This document shows positions 1 to 7,849 of a stretch of 10,556 nucleotides of DNA, piece after piece. The translations under genes were made by a program, and so were the position numbers. The notes beneath the pieces are model-generated. The model had not been told where the DNA came from and made no database searches. It saw only the letters and a program-made list of their open reading frames with translations. The stretch's first letter is position 1; each line of letters opens with the position of its first letter. The stretch spans positions 1-10,556 of the forward strand of contig JADJVQ010000022.1 in the NCBI GenBank assembly GCA_016710525.1, read 5' to 3'. The stretch is from Burkholderiaceae bacterium. Lineage in GTDB: Bacteria; Pseudomonadota; Gammaproteobacteria; Burkholderiales; Burkholderiaceae_E.

Positions 1-1213
1 GCTGCGCGGCCTGGCGGCCATGGAATGGGTCATCAACAGATTTCTCAGCCGGCGGCGCGGGCCGAACTCAAAATCTTCCAGGTCGCTGATGATCACCTCG
101 GCGGCGGGCAGTGCTCGAGCAGCGGTGACTCTGCGGTGGTCACGCATTACCCGCCAACCTTCCGAGCTCATCTCGGCCAAAAACTGGGCTGCGCTCCAAA
201 GCAGGTCGGGTTCGGCGCCCAGCGCCACCTTCGACGTTGCCGGGAAGTGGAAGTGGCCATCGAGCATCGCGTCGACCACCCGGCATGCGCTGAAGTGGCG
301 GATTTTCGCTGGCACGGGCCGGCCCGACAGCAAGGCCAGTTGCTCAATTTTCAGCGTTTCGCCTGCGGTCAGGGGCTGGGTCAAAGTTGGTCGAACAGCG
401 GTAGTGAACGGGCACACCATACCGGGTCCTGCAGCGCCAGCGCTGCCGTGCGCATCTGTTCGCCGATCGCCAGCGCATGCATTGCACCGCCCAGCTCCTT
501 CAGGTCGGCCAGGCGCGTGCCGCCCACCAGCGGTGCCCAACCACCGCCCCCGGATATGGCCATCCAAAGAGAATCGTATATGTCCGGCACGAACACCGGG
601 TCCAGCCTGACGGCCTCGATCAGTTCGTAAGCAGCTCGTCGATGTCGCCTGGCCGTGGTGGCTGCCTGGCAGCACCGCCACCCGCCGTCGCCGTCGCGGC
701 GCGGCGGCATCCGCGCGCGGCACTCCGTCTGGATCAGCGCTGTCACGGCAATGCGCCCAGCTGTTCCGTGGAAGGCGCTGACATAGTCGGCGTCGAGACA
801 CAGACGATCCTGGTATCGGCCAGCTCCGGATGCTTCTGGCGGGTCGTTCGCAATGTAGCCTGATCACATCGTCGCCCTTGGTCTCGGTCAGGCCGGGTCG
901 AGCACAGCGCGATGGCGATGTCGGACGATTGCGCGCTGACGGATGTTCAGCAGTGCCTTAAGCGACGTTGTCGTAGCCGCCCATGATCGTGGTGGCTCTT
1001 CGTTCGTATGGCGGCGGTCTGCGCAGCGGGGATCGCCTCCGGAAGTGGCGCACCAGCGGTCACAGCCCGAACGAGGTGCAGCCCCTGCGAGCCATGCATC
1101 ACCGGCATGCACGAGGCCAGCCCCATGAACGCGAAGGCCGCGCCCAGCGGCTGGCTCACTCTTCAGCGGGTTGACCGCGCAGGCCTTCTTGGGTCCTCGA
1201 CGACGAGCGCCAT
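1..1213 (-). CDS. nifN: NifN, nitrogenase FeMo-cofactor scaffold subunit; 3' end beyond window; many frame breaks
   Basis: NifN pairs with NifE to form the scaffold complex on which the iron-molybdenum cofactor matures before transfer to NifDK. The start ATG (1213-1211) lies two bases after the nifE stop and has a GGAGGG at 1226-1221. The reading must jump frames many times. Recognisable pieces in order are PKKACAVNPLK, SQPLGAAFAFMG, a HGSQG(C)TSFGL cysteine motif, MNEEATTI.GGYDNV, KALLNIRQRA, CSTGLTETKGDDV (after repairing one base), PELADTRIVCVSTP, LIEAVRLDPVFVPDI, LVGGTRLADL, HALAIGEQMR, LSGRPVPAKIR, VVDAMLDGHFHF, VALGAEPDLL, VIISDLEDFEF and HGRQAA at the edge. About 400 codons are visible; the family is usually somewhat longer, so the C-terminal tail lies outside. 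The motifs follow NifN order without gaps. I therefore read this as a normal gene with indel errors (about one per 100-150 bases); real decay is the alternative. Likely co-transcribed with nifE. Confidence 0.88.
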
Positions 1214-1215
1214 GA

Positions 1216-2653
1216 TCAGGCCCTCCAGCGCGAGCAGCAGTCGCGGGTTTCCCAGGGCGCGGGTGTGGCACCCTGTTCCCACCGGGTTGAACGGCGCAGC
1301 GCCTTGTCGATCTCGGCGATCATCGTGACCATGCCTTCGTAGCCGGCGAAGGCGTGGTGGCGTTCCCAGTTGATGTCCATCCAGGCATGCCGGCCTTCAG
1401 CGCCACGAACTGGCTGCGCGCGCCGCTCAACATTGATGTCGGCGCGCGCCTCGCTGGCGCCAGCATGCGCGTACATCTCGCGCGCGAAGTCAACTATGGC
1501 GTCGATCATGTGCGCGTCATCGCCCATGATCTCCTTGATCTTTTCCTTGTCTTCCTTGGAGCTCTTCTTGACGCTGGTGCCCACCACACCGAGTCCGGCC
1601 TCCTGCTGCGCCGACACCACCGACCAGCTCTTCACCCCACCGGTGATCAGCAGCACCTTCTTGCCGGTGAGGCGCCGCTTCGAAGGCGCGGATCCCCCTC
1701 CCAGGCGCGGGCTTCCTCAACGCCACCAGGGCTTCGGTGCGGTGGGGCCGGCTGGTCGCGCCGCGCACTTTGCGGGCCCAGCAGCCGCGCGATCTCGCGC
1801 AGCGTGGTGCTCGTGTCGCTTGATGCAGTGGGAGGAACGAACCCCCTCGAAGTACGGAATGCCCCAGCGCGACTGCCATCTTGTGTAAAATGGTGATCAT
1901 CGACTTGGAGCACACCACCGTTGGCGCGTGCCCAGTGCGCGCCGGCCGTCATGCAGCGGCCGTCGCCCGAGATGCAGCTCTCGCACGCGCACGCCCAGCG
2001 CGTCCAACAGCGGCTTGACCTGCCAGAGTTCGCCCGACAGGTAGTATTCGCCAATGATGTTGATGTCGTAGGGCGTGGTCACCGTCGGCTCGACGGTGCC
2101 GATTACATGGTCGAGCAGCGCCTCGGCGCCCAGCTTGTTGCCCAGGTTCTTCGGGCCCGCGAAGCCCGGCGCATCGACCGGGATCACCGGTTTGCCGAAC
2201 TTCTCGCTGGCCCGCTGGCACACCGCCTCGATGTCGTCGCCGATCATCGCGGTCACGCAGGTCTGGTAGACGAAGATCGCCGGCGGGTCGGTCTTGTCGA
2301 TGATTTCGCGGATCGCCTTGAACAGGCGTTTCTCGGCGCCGTAGATGACGTCGAACTCGTTGATGTCGGTGGTGTAGCCGGTGCGGTAGGTCTGCGGGCC
2401 CGACGAAGCGCTGTGCCGGTTGTCCCAGCTAGCGGCCCTCGCAGGCGATCGGGCCGTGCACCAGGTGCGCCACGTCGACGATCGGCTGCGGCGCGATCTT
2501 GGCGCCGTCGAAAGCGCAGCCGCCGGCCGCCGCGCCGGGGTTCAGCTGCTTGGTGCAGCCCTTCTTGCGTTCTTTCTCGGATTTGGCCTGGTTGATGTCG
2601 CAGCCGGGTTCATCGAACACTTCGGCGATCTTGGCTTGCAGCGATGCGGACAT
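1216..2653 (-). CDS. nifE: NifE, nitrogenase FeMo-cofactor scaffold subunit; several frame breaks
   Basis: NifE is the NifD-like half of the NifEN cofactor-assembly scaffold in the cytoplasm. I chose ATG 2653-2651 because GGGAGG sits six bases upstream; an upstream ATG at 2686 falls inside the sigma-54 promoter. Conserved features include GGCAFDGAKI (Cys46), HLVHGPIACEG (Cys71) and YQTCVTAMIGDD (about Cys132). These match the three cysteines NifE shares with NifD for its permanent cluster. Next come PVIPVDAPGF, PYDINIIGEY, CISGDGR, VCSKSMIT, DTSTTLREIARLLG, LLITGGVKSWSVVS, GTSVKKSSKEDK, DDAHMID, WMDINWERHHAFAGYEG and MIAEIDKAL. The span gives about 479 codons, normal for NifE. The frame breaks near 2431 (creating a TAG), near 1980, near 1915, several times between 1860 and 1660, and in a compensating pair near 1430 and 1397. 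The start carries its own nif-type promoter rather than following nifK. The identity is secure; whether the copy is intact in the organism is not. Confidence 0.93.
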
Positions 2654-2659
2654 GGCGGG

Positions 2660-2665
2660 CCTCCC
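2660..2665 (-). promoter_or_regulatory. Shine-Dalgarno of nifE (decides the start)
   Basis: GGGAGG on the minus strand, six bases before ATG 2653. It favours this start over the in-frame ATG at 2686, which would lie within the -12 region of the predicted promoter and so upstream of the transcript. Confidence 0.8.
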
Positions 2666-2685
2666 GTGACGGACAAGGCTCTCCA

Positions 2686-2702
2686 TGCACGATCGGTGCC
2701 AG
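2686..2702 (-). promoter_or_regulatory. Sigma-54 (-24/-12) promoter of nifEN
   Basis: The minus strand reads CTGGCACCGATCGTGCA. Against the RpoN consensus YTGGCACGRNNNTTGCW it differs at only two of the fourteen defined positions, and it keeps the near-invariant GG at -24 and GC at -12 with the correct ten-base spacing. The predicted start of transcription is near 2675, leaving a 22-base leader that contains the Shine-Dalgarno. Sigma-54 promoters need an enhancer-binding activator; for nif genes this is normally NifA. An IHF-like site and a weak NifA-type site lie upstream in the expected order. Confidence 0.8.
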
Positions 2703-2714
2703 CTCGCTGCGAGC
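2702..2714. repeat. Small perfect palindrome abutting the -24 box
   Basis: GCTCGC-T-GCGAGC, six-base arms around a single base. It begins on the last base of the sigma-54 element. It might bind a regulator or be chance in GC-rich DNA; nothing here identifies a factor. Confidence 0.35.
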
Positions 2715-2730
2715 GAAGAAACTCCCTACG

Positions 2731-2743
2731 AATCAGCGACTTG
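2731..2743 (+). promoter_or_regulatory. Candidate IHF binding site
   Basis: AATCAGCGACTTG matches the IHF consensus WATCAANNNNTTR at all but one defined position (G for the last A). It is centred about 62 bases upstream of the predicted nifE start of transcription, between the activator-like site and the sigma-54 promoter. IHF commonly bends DNA at this place in NifA-dependent promoters. The short consensus means chance matches occur; position is the main support. Confidence 0.5.
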
Positions 2744-2780
2744 CCGCCCGCGCGCGCCAGTGCGCAAACGCCCGCACGGT

Positions 2781-2796
2781 TGGCGGGTTTGCGACA
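2781..2796 (-). promoter_or_regulatory. Candidate NifA upstream activator sequence
   Basis: On the minus strand it reads TGT-N10-CCA, five of six positions of the NifA consensus TGT-N10-ACA. It is centred about 114 bases upstream of the predicted nifE transcription start, a usual distance for NifA sites. One half-site is imperfect and the motif is short, so the support is mostly positional. Confidence 0.35.
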
Positions 2797-2806
2797 AAGG
2801 CGACGC

Positions 2807-2821
2807 CGGGGCTTAGCCCCG
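2807..2821 (-). terminator. Hairpin just after the TRAP permease stop
   Basis: C-GGGGC-TTA-GCCCC-G forms a six-base-pair stem with a three-base loop, starting two bases after the permease stop codon. There is no real T-run downstream on the minus strand (only a CCTTTG). It is a weak intrinsic terminator at best, and some readthrough into nifE cannot be excluded. Confidence 0.4.
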
Positions 2822-2823
2822 CC

Positions 2824-4811
2824 TCAGGTCCGCCGGCGCCACTGCAGGGCGATGACCACTGCCATCAGCGCGAGGCCGGTCAGGTCGGCCCAGGCCTTGG
2901 GGTACACCAGCAGCAGCCCGGCCGCCAGCAGCATCACCTGTTCCAGCCGAGAGGTGCGTTCGATCAGCCAGCCCTGGAAGCCGCCCGCCAGCGCGACGAT
3001 GCCGGCGGCCGCGGTGAGCGACACCATTGCGATCGACCCCAATCGGCGCTGGCCAGCGCCTTGACGGATCCCATCAGCAGCAAGCCCTGGCCAGCCGGAT
3101 CGAGCACGATCACGAACGGCACCAGGAAGGCCGGCATCGTGTATTTCCAGCTCTGCAGCGTGGTCTTGCAGGGGTCCCGCCGGTGATGGCCGCCGCGGCG
3201 AATGGTGACAACGCGGTGGGTGGAGAGACCTCGGACAGCACGGCGTAGTAGAAGATGAACATGTGCGCCGCGAAGTCGGGCACGCCCAGTTTGATCAGTG
3301 CCGGTGCGGCGATCACCGCGCAGATGATGTAGCTGGCCGTCACCGGCACCGCCAGGCCAACGATCCACACCACCAGCGACGTGAAGACCGCGGTCAGCAG
3401 CAGCGAGCCACCGGCGTACTCGAGGATGATCGACGAAAACTTCAGTCCCAGCCCGGTGAGTGTCACGACGCCCACGATCAGGCCCGCGCCAGCGCAGGTG
3501 GTGCCCACATTGAGCATGCCGACCGAGCCGCCTTCCATGGCGCGCACCACGCCCGAACTCATCAACGCCTTGAACGGTCCGCGCGGATCGCTGAACAAAT
3601 TGCGCGGCAGCAGTGCGCAGTCGCGGTGCAGGAAACTGGTCAGGAACGACAGCACCGTGGCCCAAAATACCGACAGGATCGGCGAGTAGCCGAGCAGCAT
3701 GAAGACGATGATCGAGATCAGCGAGAGGAAGTGGAAACCAGTACTCGCGGGTGAGTTCCCAGACACCGGCCACCTTCTCGAAGGTGACGTCACGCATGCC
3801 GTATTTGCGGGCATCGATCTCGACCATCAGGAACAGCGCCAGGTAGAACAGGATGGTCGGGATCACCGCCATCAGCAGCACGTCGAGATACGAGATCTTC
3901 AGGAACTCGGCGATCAGGAAAGCCGCCGCGCCCAGCACCGGCGGCGAAATGATGGCGCCCAGCCCGCCCGCGGCCAGCAGGCCGCCGGCCGCGTTTTTTT
4001 CGTACCCGACCTTGGCCAGCATCGGGTAGGCCACCGAGCCCAGCGTGACGGTGGTGGCCACCCCCGAGCCCGACGGTCCGCCCAGAAGAAAGGAAGCCAG
4101 CACCACCGTGCGGCCCGCGCCGGTGGGCTTGCCGCCCATTGCCGAGAACGAGAAGTCGATGAAGAACTTGCCGGCGTTCGAGTACTGCAGAAACGCACCG
4201 AAGATGGTGAACAGGATGATCAGCGACGACGACACATCGATGGCCGAGCCGAAGATGCCCTCGAGCGTCATGTACATGTGGCCGACCAGCCGCCCCACTT
4301 CGTAACCCTTGTGGGTCCAGGGCGCGGGCAGCCAGGGGCCGGCAAATGCGTACGCGATGAACAGGCTGGTGATGATCGGCATCACCCAGCCGTTGGAGCG
4401 GCGCATGGCCTCCATGATCAGCAGGATCAGCGCCACACCGAACGCGATGTCCAGCGTCTCGGGTGAGGTGTTGCGGTCGGTGAAGTCGTCGCCACCCATC
4501 AGCATGTAGACGACCACGGTCACCGACAGCGCCGCCAGCAGCCAGTCCCACCACATCACCCGGTTGCGAAACCGCCGGGCGATGGGAAAGCACAGGAACG
4601 AGACGAACAGCACCATCGCCATGCACCGGGCGCAGGGTCTGGTCGGCACGATGCCGTAGGCGGCGTACAGATGGAACACCGACATCAACACCGCGGCCAG
4701 CGTGACGAACAGCCCCAGCGCACCGGCCGGATGGTTGGCCGCCCCCTCTTTCTTCCTCGATGAAGGACTCGGCCTCTTCAGGGCCTCGTCGCGGACCGCG
4801 CCCTCGGCCAT
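2824..4811 (-). CDS. TRAP transporter fused permease (DctQ-DctM type, TAXI family) with DUF3394-like C-terminus
   Basis: This is the membrane half of a tripartite periplasmic transporter that uses an ion gradient to import organic acids. The first part has four predicted membrane segments (about residues 30-52, 65-80, 90-106, 122-137), the DctQ-like portion. The DctM-like portion follows, with FSAMGGKPTGAG (222-233), GGPSGSGVATTVTLGS (244-259) and GAIISPPVLGAAAF (285-298). After a break near 3736 (TTT in the TGGTTTCCAC stretch) it continues with GVVRAMEGGSVGMLNVGTT, GLAVPVTASYIICAVIAAPA and AVLSEVSPPTALSPFAAAAI. After breaks near 3174 and 3039 it ends with GGFQGWLIERTSRLEQVML, resembling the DUF3394 tail of such permeases. 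Compensating frame pairs garble residues 13-22 and 58-64. The restored length is about 662 residues, normal for the family. Its ATG overlaps the binding-protein stop by one base (TGATG), so translation is probably coupled. Confidence 0.93.
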
Positions 4812-5776
4812 CAGTTGATCTTGATGCCGCGTTCGGCGAAGTACTTGACGGCGCCCGGGTGGTACGGAATCGGCGAGGCCGCGGCCTTCTGGTTCTCGAG
4901 CTTGAAGTTGGCCGCCTCCTTATGAACCGCGATCAGGTCGTCGCGCTTCTCGAACACGGTCTTGACGATCGCGTAGGCTTCCTTCTCGGACATCGATTCA
5001 TGGGCAACCAGGATGTTCCAGACGGTGGCCTGCTTGTTGTCGACGTCCATGCCTTGTTAGACGGACTTGGGGATCGTGTCCTCGATGTAGAGAGCTGGCC
5101 GTACTTCTGGTTCATCTTGGCCACCACTTCCGCGTGGTCGATCATGTGGATCTTGGTGCCGGGTGTGTTGGCCAGGTCGGTGACCGCGGCTGTCGGCAGG
5201 CCGCCCACCCAGAAGAAGGCGTCGATCTTGCGGTCCTTGAGTGCGTTTACCGACTCCGGCCACGCCCAGGCGCTCACGCTTCATGTCCTTGTCCTTGTCC
5301 AGGCCGGCGGCTTCGATGACCCGGAAGGCCATGACTTCGGTGGCGCTGCCCGGCGAACCGGTGGACACCCGCTTGCCCTTCAGGTCGGCCATCGACTTGA
5401 TGCCAGTGCTCTCGATGGTGGCCACGTGCATGCGGTTGGGGTAGAGCACCATCAGCGTCTTCAGGGGCACCTTGTTGCCCTTGAACTTGTCCACGCCCTG
5501 CTGCGCGTCCTGCGCAGCGTCGGCCATGGTGAAGGCGATGTAGGGCTTGCCGGAGGCGACCAGCTTGAGGTTGTCGACCGAGCCGCCGGTGACTTCGGCG
5601 GTGGCCTGCATGCCGGGCACGTACTTGGAGAGCGCCGCGGCCAGTCCTCCGCCCAAGGGGTAGTAGACCCCGCCGGTGCCGCCGGTGGCGATGGACAGGT
5701 TCTGGGCGAGGGCGCCGGCGCTGAGCAGCGCGGCTGCGGCGGCGAGGGCGCAGCGTACTTGAATTGCCTTGAGCAT
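4811..5776 (-). CDS. TAXI-family TRAP solute-binding protein; frame breaks and one in-frame stop
   Basis: This is the periplasmic protein that captures the substrate and hands it to the TRAP permease encoded directly downstream. Residues 1-24 form a signal peptide (basic start, alanine-rich core, cut near ALA-QN). TGGTGGVYYPLGG (31-43) is the signature start of TAXI proteins. Later motifs are ATAEVTGGSVDNLKLV, GKRVSTGSPGSATEVMAFRV, RKIDAFFWVGGLPTAAVTDL and, near the end, PIPYHPGAVKYFAERGIKIN. The frame shifts once near 5262, returns near 5093 (an apparent extra CT in CTCTCT), and TAA interrupts the frame at 5059-5057 where relatives have something like VYKGMD. The repaired length is about 320 residues, typical. 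A GGAGA at 5785-5781 precedes the ATG. The substrate cannot be read from sequence; TAXI proteins in this class have been linked to glutamate and other carboxylates, and most are uncharacterised. Confidence 0.92.
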
Positions 5777-5799
5777 GAAGTCTCCTTGCGTTGTCGAAC

Positions 5800-5818
5800 C
5801 GGGCCTGTGTACGGCCCG
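5800..5818. repeat. Inverted repeat in the divergent intergenic region
   Basis: CGGGCC-TGTGTAC-GGCCCG, perfect six-base arms around seven bases. It lies 24 bases upstream of the binding-protein ATG, inside or beside its likely leader. It could be an operator for a regulator of the transporter or a leader hairpin. GC-rich sequence makes short repeats common. Confidence 0.35.
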
Positions 5819-5829
5819 TGGGGGGCCAG

Positions 5830-5857
5830 TCTATTGAAGACGGGGCGGCGCGGTCAA
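5830..5857 (-). promoter_or_regulatory. Weak sigma-70-like promoter for the TAXI-TRAP operon
   Basis: On the minus strand, TTGACC (5857-5852, five of six for -35) is followed after 16 bases by AATAGA (5835-5830, three of six for -10). The rest of the 153-base divergent gap (5777-5929) holds the inverted repeat at 5800-5818 and no convincing promoter for the plus-strand gene. Confidence 0.3.
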
Positions 5858-5929
5858 ACCGGTCCCCGGCGTGTCACAAACGCGCGCGGCGATCTGCGCC
5901 CCAGCCGGGCGAGGGCTTATGGTTGGCGG

Positions 5930-7226
5930 ATGAATGCCGACACTCACTCCAGCCCTGACAACCCCGCGCCCTTGAAGGGCATGCGGGTGATCGACCTCAC
6001 CACCGTCCTGTTCGGACCGTATGCCAGCCAGTATCTGGGCGACTACGGCGCCGATGTGATCAAAGTGGAGACCCCGGCCGGGGATTCGCCCCGGCGCACA
6101 GGTCAGTCCGTGCTGCCCGATCTGGCGGCCGGATTCATTTCGGTGAACCGCAACAAGCGCTCGATCGTGCTCGACCTGAAGACGGCGCCCGCCCGCGAGG
6201 CCTTGATGCGCCTGGTCGACAGCGCCGACGTGCTGATGCACAACATCCGCCCGCAGAAGCTCGCCGCGATCGGACTGGACCCGGCGCAGGTCCTCGCGCG
6301 CAATCCGCGTCTGGTCTACGCCAGCCTGAACGGTTTTCCGAGGCCGGCCCGCATGGCGGCCAGCCTGCCTACGACGACATCATCCAGGGCACGGCGGGTT
6401 GTCGGACCTGATGGGCCGCCAGACTGGCGAGGTGCGTTTCCTGCCGACGGTGGCCGCCGACAAGACCTGCGCGATGGTGGCCGTTCACGCCATCCTGGCC
6501 GCGCTGCTGGAACGCGAGCGCACCGGCGTGGCGCGCCAGGTCGAGGTCTCGATGTTCGAAACCATGGTGGGCTTCACGATGGTCGAGCACCTGGGCGGAC
6601 GCAGTTTCGAGCCGGCCAACGGGCCCACCGGCTATTCGCGGGCGCTGGCGCCGTCGCGGCGGCCGTATCGCACCAGCGACGGCTACCTGAGCGTGCTGCC
6701 CTACACCGACACCCACTGGGCACGGTTCTTCGAAGAAGTGGGCCGGCCTGAACTCCTTCGCGATGAGCGATTCGCCACGATGCAGGCGCGCACAGTCAAC
6801 ATCGAGGTGCTCTACGCAATGACCGGCGGCTTCATCGCCGAACGCAGCACCGCGCAGTGGCTGGAGGCTTGCGCGCGCATCGACATTCCGCATGGGCCTG
6901 TCATCAGCCTGGACGATCTGATCGTCGATGAGCACCTGCGCGCAGTGGGTTTTTTCGCGGAAGTGCCCGCCGGCGACGGCGTGTCGACGATGCGCCTGCC
7001 CGGCAACGGCGTGCGCTTCGATGGCCGCACCCGCGAAGTGCGCCGCTCGCCGCCGCGCCTGGGCGAGCACACCCGCAGCCTGCTGCTGGAGGCCGGTTAC
7101 AGCGCGCAGGCCATCGATGCTCTGGTCGCTTCGGGAGCGGCGCGGGAGTTCAGCGCCAGCGGCACGCAGGCAGAGATCACCGCCGATGCGGCGGTGACCC
7201 GCGCCCGCAACGTGAAATCGGAGTAG
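5930..7226 (+). CDS. Class III (CaiB/BaiF-family) CoA-transferase; two single-base frame breaks
   Basis: Members move coenzyme A between organic acids through an aspartyl-CoA thioester intermediate. The N-terminus carries the family start MRVIDLTTVLFGPYASQYLG followed by DYGADVIKVETPAGDSPR (about residues 18-55), then NRNKRSIVLDLK, LMHNIRPQKLAAIGLD and VYASLNGF. One lost base near 6338 and another near 6399 shift the frame. Between them the sequence reads EAGPHGGQPAYDDIIQGTAG, as expected for the family. The Asp in LPTVAADKTC (about residue 177) aligns with the catalytic Asp169 of formyl-CoA transferase. The C-terminal part (FEEVGRPELLRDERF, ISLDDLIVDEHLRAVGFFAE, PPRLGEHTRSLL) is normal. Repaired length is about 432 residues. 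The start lacks a strong Shine-Dalgarno; ATG 5930 is the first fitting start before the conserved region. It is followed after three bases by the MaoC gene, so the two form an operon. The substrate is unknown. Confidence 0.93.
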
Positions 7227-7229
7227 CCG

Positions 7230-7700
7230 ATGGCCATCAACCCCGCCTGGTTCGCGCCCGATCTGTATTGGGAAGACCTGTCGGTCGGTGCGCAGTGGCG
7301 CACCCAGGCTCGCACGATCACCGAGCCCGATCTGGTGTCTTGGATCAACCTCACCTGGCTCACCGAGGAGCTCTTCACCAATCTGCATGATCGGGGCGAC
7401 TCGGCGATCGAAGGACGCTTCGTACCCGGCGCATTGGTGTTCGCGTTTGCCGAAGCGCTGACTCTGGGGGCCGTGAGGATCAAGGGCCTGGCCTTCCTGC
7501 GCTCCGAGATCGACGTCCGGCGCGCCACCTTCGTCGGCGACACCATCCACGTGGAATCCACCGTGTCGGCGCTGCGCGCGACCTCCAAGCCCGACCGTGC
7601 CACTGCCGAGACCCGCAACGAGGTGATGAATCAGCGCGGCGAGATTGTCATCGCCTACAACGCGCTGCGCATGATCCGGCGCCGCGCAGCCGCGTCCTGA
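7230..7700 (+). CDS. MaoC-like (hotdog-fold) acyl-CoA hydratase/dehydratase family protein
   Basis: This 156-residue protein is the only gene here with an unbroken frame. It has the single hotdog layout: YWEDLSVGAQWRTQARTITE (residues 13-32), the helix segment LVSWINLTWLTEELF (35-49), GRFVPGALVFAFAEALTLG (62-80) and VRRATFVGDTIHVESTVSAL (96-115). MaoC proteins usually hydrate enoyl-CoA thioesters. The usual GD-x-NP-x-H catalytic stretch is replaced by LTWLTEELF, as in a subgroup often found beside CaiB-type transferases, so hydratase activity is likely but not certain. GGAG at 7220-7223 lies six bases before the ATG, and only CCG separates it from the transferase stop. A role on the CoA ester made by the upstream transferase is inferred from position. 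Confidence 0.88.
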   Translation: MAINPAWFAPDLYWEDLSVGAQWRTQARTITEPDLVSWINLTWLTEELFTNLHDRGDSAIEGRFVPGALVFAFAEALTLGAVRIKGLAFLRSEIDVRRATFVGDTIHVESTVSALRATSKPDRATAETRNEVMNQRGEIVIAYNALRMIRRRAAAS

Positions 7701-7764
7701 GCGATCCGCGCCGGGCGCCACGCTCGTCGCACGGATTCACGACAGCCTGCATATTGTCAATGGC

Positions 7765-7797
7765 TTGACATTGGCACCCGGGGGCAGGGTCTACCAT
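7765..7797 (+). promoter_or_regulatory. Candidate sigma-70 promoter of the oxidoreductase gene
   Basis: A perfect TTGACA (7765-7770) is followed by a poor -10 region: TCTACC at 7790 with 19-base spacing, or TACCAT at 7792 with 21. The 149-base gap 7701-7849 otherwise holds the inverted repeat at 7810-7828 and a good Shine-Dalgarno (AGGAAG, 7840-7845). A base error in the spacer could explain the odd spacing. Confidence 0.4.
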
Positions 7798-7809
7798 TTT
7801 CTGTTGCTG

Positions 7810-7828
7810 GTGCAAGTGTCGCTTGCAC
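7810..7828. repeat. Perfect inverted repeat in the oxidoreductase leader
   Basis: GTGCAAG-TGTCG-CTTGCAC, seven-base arms around five bases. It sits just after the candidate promoter and ends 21 bases before the ATG. The place suits a repressor operator near +1; a leader hairpin is the other reading. No regulator gene is in the window. Confidence 0.5.
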
Positions 7829-7849
7829 GTATCGGCCACAGGAAGAAAC

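Noticed and set aside
20..863. Overlapping plus-strand open frames of 128-201 codons
   Set aside because: They lie opposite nifN, where VVDAMLDGHFHF, ALAIGEQMR and other NifN motifs are found on the minus strand.
2429..2431. TAG in nifE as a recoded (pyrrolysine-type) or programmed-frameshift codon
   Set aside because: The frame also changes by one base exactly there, and similar breaks occur all through the window. A single inserted base explains it.
4760..5929. Long plus-strand open frame running from 4760 into the CoA-transferase
   Set aside because: The part before 5930 is antisense to the TAXI binding-protein gene and the permease start. It shows low-complexity composition and no family motif; only the part from 5930 is real.
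6369..7721. 450-codon minus-strand open frame
   Set aside because: It is antisense to the CoA-transferase and MaoC genes, typical of GC-rich coding DNA. The translation is rich in His, Arg and Gly and has no recognisable domain.
7771..7786. TTGGCAC followed by GGGGGCA as a sigma-54 promoter for the oxidoreductase
   Set aside because: GG and GC are nine rather than ten bases apart and the flanking consensus fails. A single base error could hide a site, but nothing else supports it.
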